NCBI GenBank assembly: GCA_964019055.1
Contig: OZ025222.1
Coordinates: 1,533,501-1,597,500 of the forward strand
Reading direction: 5' to 3'
DNA length: 64,000 nucleotides
DNA from: Anthopleura xanthogrammica
Taxonomy: Eukaryota > Cnidaria > Anthozoa > Actiniaria > Actiniidae
The translations under genes and the position numbers were made by a program. Positions 56,569-64,000 of this stretch are shown one piece after another. Position 1 is the stretch's first letter, and the number at the start of each line of letters is the position of its first letter. The notes under the pieces were generated by a model. The model saw nothing but the letters and a program-made list of their open reading frames with translations, was not told the origin of the DNA and made no database searches.

Positions 56569-56605
56569 GGTGCTGATAATGATGATTATTATGATGATGA
56601 TGATA

Positions 56606-56670
<65 letters not shown>

Positions 56671-56671
56671 A
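56352..56671. repeat. GAT/GAC/GGT trinucleotide array
   Basis: Mostly GAT with GAC and GGT blocks, about 320 bp. The poly-M/T and poly-H frames are artefacts. Confidence 0.95.
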
Positions 56672-57825
56672 ACTAATAACCAATACTATAAGATGGGCTT
56701 GCCCTTTGAGAATACATCTTGTATGATACTAAGTTGGAAAATATCTAGGTCCTACACGACGAAAGCTCCCCCTCCCCCACCTCCTTAAATAATAATGAGC
56801 ATAAACTTAATAATATCATTAATTTGCATATAGATATATTTTTTCACTGGTGTCGCCGACGTCATCATATTTAGGCCAAAACAATCTCCTCGAGACTTCA
56901 TGTGGCAGCTATGCATGAGAATATAATTTTTCATTTTTTTCATTTACCATTAATTATTTCAATAAATATTATGACCATGACCGTTTTATCCCGCTAATCG
57001 TCTTCAAAATTGAGGGTGAAACTCATATGTAAAAACTGCAGTTTGTTTATATAACCGTTTAAAAATTCAGCTAATACATTTCATCTTCTATTATTTTGTA
57101 CACTGTCTGCAATTAGCAACCAATTCACTTCTGAACGAGACTCAAACTTATAAATATTTTTGTCAAACTTACAGCTTGTTGTCTTGATATTAGATAAGGT
57201 CATCTTGGAGTATTTGCTAATTATGGTATTAATGACAAAACCTGCATTGTTCATATTGGGACATAACTGTCAAAAGTTAAGCTGAGCAAATAGACTTTAA
57301 GCGACAATATTTGAATTTGGATCAGACAAACCCTAGTCTAGGACCTAGAATAATGTCTTTATAAAATATGCAAGAAAAATAACCTGATTAAATTTTGAAA
57401 TTAAAGACACGGTTGACTTGTGAGTTGAGTTGCTTGTTGGTTCGCAGGTTGTTTTTTTTTTTGTGGCTACAAGTTCGGTTTTTCACCTCTTCGTAAAAAT
57501 AAACATTCTCTTTTTTCCCCCAAGGTTCGTACGGGTTTTGAAAATTCTTGAAAAGTTTTGGAAATTGATAATGTATTTTTCCCAGGACCTTAAAGGTTTT
57601 GGAAAATTGATTTATGGTCCACTAGGCTATGGAAAAGTTATGGATTTTTTGTAGCTTGTCTGCAGTATTGTTTTGCATTCAGTAAATGTATGTTAAATGT
57701 TTCAAATCCATGAATTTGGCTAGATTTTTGCTCTATGAGGGTTTTTGGAGATTTGAGTCAAAGGGCTTTGGAAAGTTTTTGAAAAGTTTTGGAAATTCTC
57801 ACTCTAGGGGATCCTGTACGAACCC
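56672..57825. other. AT-rich spacer, no gene recognised
   Basis: No array or element identified. 57530-57800 repeats phrases of the type TTTTGAAAAGTTTTGGAAATT several times (57537, 57596, 57775), perhaps a degraded minisatellite. Confidence 0.4.
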
Positions 57826-57827
57826 TC

Positions 57828-58110
57828 TTCCTTTCCTTTCTTTTCCTTCCTTTTCTTTTCTTTCATGTTTTCTTTTCTTTCCTTACCCTTTTTCTTTCTT
57901 TTTCTTCTCTTTTCTTTTTCTTCTCTTTTCTTTTTCGTTTTTCGTTTTTCTTTCATGTTTTATTTCCTTTTTCTTTTGTATTCTTTTTCCCATTCGTTTT
58001 CTTTCATTTTTTAAACTTTTTTCTTTTATTTCATTTTTTTTTAATTTCATTTTCTTTTTTTTTTTCTTCTCCTTTTTCTTTCTTTTCATTTTCTTTTTTC
58101 TTAAATCCTT
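57828..58110. repeat. TTTTC/CTTTT-rich pyrimidine tract
   Basis: Degenerate TTTCTTTTC repeat of about 280 bp. The F/S-rich plus frames and K/R-rich minus frame are artefacts. Confidence 0.9.
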
Positions 58111-58769
58111 TCGTTTTGTCAAAAGATTCACATGTCTTCGCCCCTGGCTACAGCTGAATAAAACGGGCAATTTCTCTCATAAACACCTTTCTTCCTTCCT
58201 TCCTTCCTTGAAAAATTCAAAATATTTTCTAATTCTCTTTTCTAGTTAAATTGTCGCGAAATTGCATTAAACTTCATCTTTATTATTGTGGTTAGGATTC
58301 CAGATGCCATGGATCGCACTGTCGTTGTTATAGTTAACCAGAACCTAGACTATTATCTACGTCTTCTTTTGTTCTAGTGGACGAGAGTTATTGTTCTAGC
58401 CTTAAATAGTAATTACAAGCTATGCCAAGTGTTCTCGCATTTTCATCTCTTTCTTTGAGTTTTAAAGTCAATCTCCACCGGTGCTATTCATCTCGATTTC
58501 AGGAAGGATAGACGTCCTCACCTGCGGAAAGTAATTATCGCTTATTCTGTGAGGCATTTAATGACTCAATAAGTGGCTCAGCTACAAGTGTTCATTTAAG
58601 TCGCTAAGTGTTAGCGGCTCGAAACCAAAGCATTTAACACCTTGGTAATCTCTTTCGTAAGAGCAAAAACTTTCCGTAGCAAAGCTGTTTTAGTTATTTA
58701 AGTAAATGTAATATATGTTTTGAGCGCGAAAGACTCTTTTGTATCTTCTATTTGAGTCTTCTTTCTTCC

Positions 58770-58987
58770 TGTTATTGTTGTTTTTCTTCCTCTTTCTCTT
58801 CCTCTTCCTCTTCTTCTTCGTCTTTTTTCTTTTTTCTTTTTTCTTCTTCATCTTCCTCTAATTTCTTCGTCGTCGTCTTCGTCTTCCTCTTCTGATTTCT
58901 TCTTCTTCTTCGTCGTCGTCTTCGTCTTCCTCTCTTGATTTCTTCTTCTTCTCCTTCTCAGTTCTTCTTGTTCGTATTTTTTCTGAC

Positions 58988-59019
<32 letters not shown>

Positions 59020-59035
59020 CCTCTTCCTCTTCTTG
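58770..59035. repeat. CTT/TCG trinucleotide-rich tract
   Basis: CTTCTTCTT with TCGTCGTC and CCTCTTCC blocks. A phrase TTCGTCGTCGTCTTCGTCTT is present twice (58866 and 58909), so a 45-bp duplication is nested in the array. Confidence 0.9.
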
Positions 59036-60174
59036 TATTTCTCCTTTCGAAGCATACAAAGAATACATAAACAAACAAATGTGCGTGACCTCTTTTTATT
59101 TTTATGTTATACAAATGTTTAGAAAACTTTCTTTTGTTTGTAATCCAAATAGATAAGCCTTTGTTTATCCTCATGTCATTAGATTTCGTCCATTTCCTTC
59201 CCTAGCTTTTAACTTTACACCACACATTGTCAAAATTTGCTCTGTTCAAAGTAATGTTAAAAATATTTCCCTCGCGGTGCATAAAAGAAGATTGGTGTTT
59301 AAATATTTACTGGGCCATGGGGCACCTGTGGTTCTTATGGAACGAGGAGAGCAGCCGCCACGCAACAATGTTATTCTACGGTTGTAAAACTAACCAAACT
59401 CTTGAGGGGCGAAGGGGTCTTATTTGCTGGGCAATATTAACGTCAACCTAAAGACTCTTTTTCTTTCTTTTTCTTATTATAATCAAAACAGACGACAGTC
59501 AACACGAGCAAGAAGATCATAACTTTATTGAACACTATGTGTCTACCGTCTCACTCAAAATGTCAAAATGGATCATCAAAAACACTAGATCAAGGTTAGT
59601 CCCCAGGGCATCTTGAAGGGCAGTTGTTAGCTTGTTATGTTAAGTGTATGCGACAGCTGTGGTATGTGATGTGTGCTGCAGTTAAATGGCTTTTCAAGTT
59701 TACTGACTTCATGTTTTTTTATATGAGTTTTTATTAAGTTCTTTTTTAAGCTAATATTTTCACTTCAAGGAGGAAGGAATACTTAATAAATTTATAGATT
59801 ATAGGGAAAAATTACGAAAATCAATATAGACTATTTAGAGTTTATTAAGCAAAAAAAAAAAAAAAAAAAAAAGAAAGAAGAACAAAAAGAAGAACATGAA
59901 AGAACATGATAAAGTCGTGCTTGTTGATAATATATTACAAGTTTTACTGTCTATTCTTCATTCGATAAGCGACAAAGACTAGTGAATCATGTGATGGTTT
60001 CCTGCCAAATAAGTTAGCTTTGGCCAATTCAAGTCCCGCATAAATTCCATTTGTTTCCATTAAGTACTTCAATGCCTTAATCTATATCTATATATAGATG
60101 GCGGGTATTTATCACGTGACTTACCACGTGACTTATTGTACTGTTTGGTACTCTTTGACTTTTAGTTAGCACTG

Positions 60175-60480
60175 TAAATCAGCTTGTCTTGCTTTGAATA
60201 TTTAATGAGTCCTCAACCCGCTCTCAGAGAGCAGTATGTATAATTCAGCTAGGGTCCACACTGCACTGTACTAAGTCCCCATAAGAAACATCTGATTACT
60301 ATAGACATCTAAGCAGTAATGCAATCAATAGTCACCTAGTCCTCATAGTCCTCATCCTCTCCGAGAGCAGGATATATAATTTCTCCATCGTTCCGAAAAC
60401 TAGAGTCCACATAACAAACATCCGAAAGTACTATAGAAATCTAGGCAGTAATGCGATCAATAGTCACCTACTCTAAACTC
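60175..60480. repeat. two-copy duplication, period about 140 bp
   Basis: Both copies contain GAGAGCAG.ATATATAATT-like sequence, AGTCCACA, AACATC, ACTATAGA.ATCTA.GCAGTAATG and ATCAATAGTCACCTA. The copies are moderately diverged. Confidence 0.8.
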
Positions 60481-60629
60481 ATTTCTGTGCATCACTAAGA
60501 TGACTGAGCTAAAATCATCAAAAGAGAAAGGAAAAAGAAGTTGGGGAATTTCCTTGGATTGATATGGCCTTTGTGATATTTGAACTTCCCCCCCTATTTT
60601 TCATTCCTTCCATTTTTCTTTTCTCTTCC

Positions 60630-60765
60630 TGGCTTCCTTCGTTCCTTCCTTCGTTCCTTCCTTCCTTCCTTCCTTCCTTCTACTCTTTCCCTCTCTTTCT
60701 TTCTCTTTTTCTCTCTCTTTCTTTCTTTCTCAGTTCTCATTTTCTTTCTTTCTTTTCAGATGGTT
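60630..60765. repeat. CTTC/CTTT tetranucleotide tract
   Basis: CCTTCGTT and CCTT, then CTTTCT repeats. The F/L/S-rich frames across it are artefacts. A GA dinucleotide run lies at 61897-61940. Confidence 0.9.
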
Positions 60766-61199
60766 TTTTTCCCTTGAATAGGGAAGGAGCGAGGGATTTT
60801 TTTTACTCAAAACAAAACAAAACAGATTTCTTTACAAAAATATGATATGGAAACGAAACGAAACGCAATTTCAAATTCTTAGAATATTAAAAGGAATAAG
60901 AATGATATAAACTCAATACGAAATTCAAATTGTAGTCTAAGAAACACTAGTTAAAAAAGGGAGAAAAACCAGAAACTAAAAAAAAAATTCTCGAAACTTG
61001 AGACGAGTATTTTAATGAAAAGAAACTGTCATTCTTGACTTTTACCAACCGTTTTACTAAAGTTGAAGGAACCATATTTGACAAGTGAATATTATAATCA
61101 GTCGTTTGATTATGCTTTTTAGCGACAATTCTTGAAAAACCAATTGCAGTTCAAACAGATAATGTTAAAACTATTTTTCCTTGGATTTTTCTTACCTTC

Positions 61200-61892
61200 C
61201 AACGTGGTTAACTGATGACTCAATATTGAATAACTAAGTTATTTTAGGGCATGCTTTTGTTCAAACCCTGCCTTAGAGACGTAAGCTTCGAACGACAAAA
61301 GAGCATAACTCTTTTTAATTGAGCGATAACAGAGTTTTCTAAGTTATTGACTCCTAACTCAAGCTTTGTCACTTTCCCTTTGAACAAAATCTATATGAAT
61401 TTCATTGACCACAATTTGCTCATTGTAAGGGTATTCTCTTGTTGCAGGTGTGGCTTTGATTCAAATCTGTTTTTCCTACCTGATAATATAAACAGTTTCA
61501 ATGATAAATAATTAAGTTATAATCGCAATGGATCTACATTAGATGAATTAAATCTCATTTATACAAGAAGTAAATTAGCGTTGAAACATCTGCAGAGTGA
61601 ATTTTGAATGCAAGTCTGAAGCTCCATAACATCATCTATTGTATTCTTTAAAGGCACCTTTACCTTTGCGCCTTTTGTTCGAGAAACTCGTCTTCCAAAT
61701 AACGTGTTGGCCTTTTGTGTCTACGAGCTAAGAAGAAACTCCTATTTCCTTTTAAAACCTTATGGCTGGAGTTAAAAAGAATAGAATAGTTAGAGACAGC
61801 CTGGTTTGCCAATATAGTCACCCAGGCAACCGAAACTGCCGCCAAAAGTCCGAGCACGCAGCTCTTGCAAAACGGATTTCAATTTTGAAGAC

Positions 61893-61932
<40 letters not shown>

Positions 61933-63540
61933 AGAGAGATTATCTGCTGCTATATATGGCAGAATCTATTAAAAATAAAAAAATATTCCGGTAATTGAAG
62001 AACATGACCAATATAAGACATGATATTTGGAAAACACTTCAATATGTGACGTACATTTGTTTGTGCTTCGTTTTATTTTGAAACAAAACTATTAAGAACT
62101 CTAATCGAAAGCATACTGTGACCTTGAGTACCATTACACAAAATATGTTCTATCATAACATAGCCACAAGAAGGATTGACCATGATACTATAAATGGAAT
62201 AAGAGGTCGGATCAACAAGTAGAAAATGATCTTTTTTTGTATATACAGATTCATTTTCTTTTCTTTTCCTTTAAGATTTCAATATTTGCTATTCACTACA
62301 TAGCCGGTATTCGTTAATCATCAGGACAATGGGTGAACCAGCTAACTTCTTCACTTATCCCTGCAAGCCTCACACAAGAAGTGTTAATATTAAGTCACTG
62401 TTAAAGAATATAAAATGGGAAATCTTGGGTGATAATAGTAAAGGCTCACGGTGCAACATTTTGTGTAACATTGCTTGCAGTATTTGATAACAGAACGTTT
62501 TCAACAGCCAACACAGGAAAAGTCTCGATTTTCCCGCTTGATTTACAAGGATATGTAATAAAAAAAATATCATCAACAACATCAGCTTCTGAATTCCAAG
62601 TTGCTAACAGATCTGTGGCCCTCATTCCATGGCCATTGAGTGCTGCTCTCGTAAAAAAATTAAAAAAGGACCGTTTGAAATAGGCGTTCAAATGTTTATG
62701 TTTTTCGTGTGTTGCGCATAACTGCACAGTGAGTCCGCACCAATCACCTCAATCAACTTTGGGAACAAATATTTTCGCATTTATCAAAAATCAGAAAAAA
62801 TGTTTTGGAGATCAGTCTGTGCTCTTAGCTTTACGATGATGTGAATTGTGTGTAAGTCGTAACAATTGCGGTGTTCCGGGAACGGACTTCTTGAAAACGT
62901 GCGGTCGAAATTTATAAAACTCGCAATCTTTAGAAAAATGATGAGTTTGATCAAAAAATTATTATCATGGTTGAAATTTGTGTAGATTCAGCTTCAAGAA
63001 AATATATACTTTTATAGATATTAGATGAGTATTTTGTGCGCTACGAATTATTTAGTGAACACCGGTCGCGAAGGTTAATGAAATTCGGTCGCGAAGGTCC
63101 CGTGGATTGTAAAAGGATATGCAATCGGTATTCAGGCAATCGAGTATAAAGCTGGTAATATGCTTAGTTTTCTTTTTAAGAATTTGCGACGTCCTTTTTT
63201 CAAAGGCAGGATTTTGATGACATTTATATTGTCATTTTTATTTTCAGTTTATATTTCTTATCTTCTTTAATCCTACGTCGTCCTATTGTACTTGTATTTT
63301 CTTCTTGTTTTCTTGTTTTTTTTCTTCAGTGTTGTTTTTGATGATGATATGGTTGTAGTTGTTGTTTTCTCCTCCTTCTCCTTCTCCTCCTCCTTCTCCT
63401 TCTCTACTGCTATTGACAAATTATTTTAAAACAAAATTTCAACCAATCCAACTTGCTTTAAATTCCGTGACCTTTCATGACCTCTCAAATTTTGGGCAAA
63501 GTAGACAAAATAGGACTTGTGACTTGTTGGCAGTCATTAT
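61200..63540. other. spacer, no gene established
   Basis: AT-rich, apart from the GA run. 62445-62490 has GGTGCAACATTTTGTGTAAC and ATTGCTTGCAGTATTTG, weakly like the TGCAA MITE family. Exon-like stretches at 61448-61511 (plus) and 61664-61863 (minus) are described under findings, with low confidence. Confidence 0.35.
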
Positions 63541-63544
63541 GATG

Positions 63545-64000
63545 AATGTTGGCAGGCAAGGATAAAAGTGGCAACAGGGCAGCCAAAGACACTAGGGTAA
63601 CAGGGCAGCCAAAGACACCAGGGTAAAAAGGCAGCCAAGGACACCAGGGTAAAAGGGGAGCCAAGGACACCAGGGTAAAAAGGCAGCCAAGGACAACAGG
63701 GTAAAAGGGCAGCCAAGGATTACAGGGTGATAGGGCAGTCAAGGACACTAGGTTAACAGGGCAACCAAGGACACCAAGGTGACAGTACAGCCAAGGACAC
63801 CAGGGTAACAGGACAGCCAAGGACACCAAGGTGACAGGACAACCAAGGACACCAAGGTGACAGTACAGCCAAGGATACCAGGGTAACAGGACAGCCAAGG
63901 ACACCAAGGTGACAGGACAACCAAGGACACCAAGGTGACAGGGCAACCAAGGACACCAAGGTGACAGTACAGCCAAGGACACCAGGGTAACAGGACAGCC
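63545..64000. repeat. 24-bp minisatellite, runs off the window end
   Basis: About 19 copies of a 24-bp unit such as GGACACCAAGGTGACAGGAC plus AACC. Variants are GGGTAA/AGGTGA and GGGC/GGAC/GTAC, with a higher-order alternation in the last 200 bp. Minus frames with CPWLSCHLGVLG repeats are artefacts (24 is a multiple of 3). Confidence 0.95.

Overview
This window is nuclear DNA of a metazoan. The genes are split by GT-AG introns, animal gene families are present, and the sequence is full of microsatellites, minisatellites, foldback/MITE elements and tRNA-derived SINEs. The gene set (a DEG/ENaC channel, an intronless Zic gene, a MED25 with VWA and ACID regions) fits a non-bilaterian or early-branching animal. 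I favour an anthozoan cnidarian, but this is inference and not proven by the sequence alone.

Layout, all confident genes on the + strand: (1) 1-2048, the 3' part of an SLC49A4/DIRC2-like major facilitator transporter, cut by the window edge, with a 30-31 bp minisatellite in its intron. (2) 2049-5079, a spacer holding three back-to-back foldback elements, one flanked by TTAA. (3) 5080-12322, a complete seven-exon DEG/ENaC (ASIC-like) sodium channel, 494 aa, in which all six introns carry a tandem repeat. (4) 13119-28012, a complete 23-exon gene for Mediator subunit 25 (884 aa), with VWA and ACID regions and a long polyglutamine C-terminal half. Its introns hold many MITEs and SINEs. (5) 28013-37910, a repeat-rich spacer with one weak candidate gene formed by three phase-compatible exons. 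(6) 37911-39200, a single-exon Zic zinc-finger transcription factor (429 aa) with a likely poly(A) signal near 40188. (7) 39201-64000, about 25 kb in which I recognise no gene. It holds simple repeats, tandem duplications, SINEs and a few isolated exon-like stretches.

The genes do not form a functional unit: a transporter, an ion channel, a Mediator subunit and a developmental regulator simply lie side by side. The most interesting structure is a dispersed element. It has a tRNA-like head (A and B boxes), a short body and a variable number (2 to 7, and about 25 in a large array) of 57-bp tandem units, and several copies end in a conserved TTCGATAAAATTT-type boundary. Copies lie near 7975-10055 (reverse orientation), 26020-26470, 36164-36300 (reverse), 46170-46490 and 52491-53030. 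A second notable family is a 77-bp tandem array (54830-55330) with an inverted two-unit copy about 1.3 kb away.

The exon structures of the three multi-exon genes were read by eye from splice consensus, frame continuity and family motifs. No alignment or search was run.
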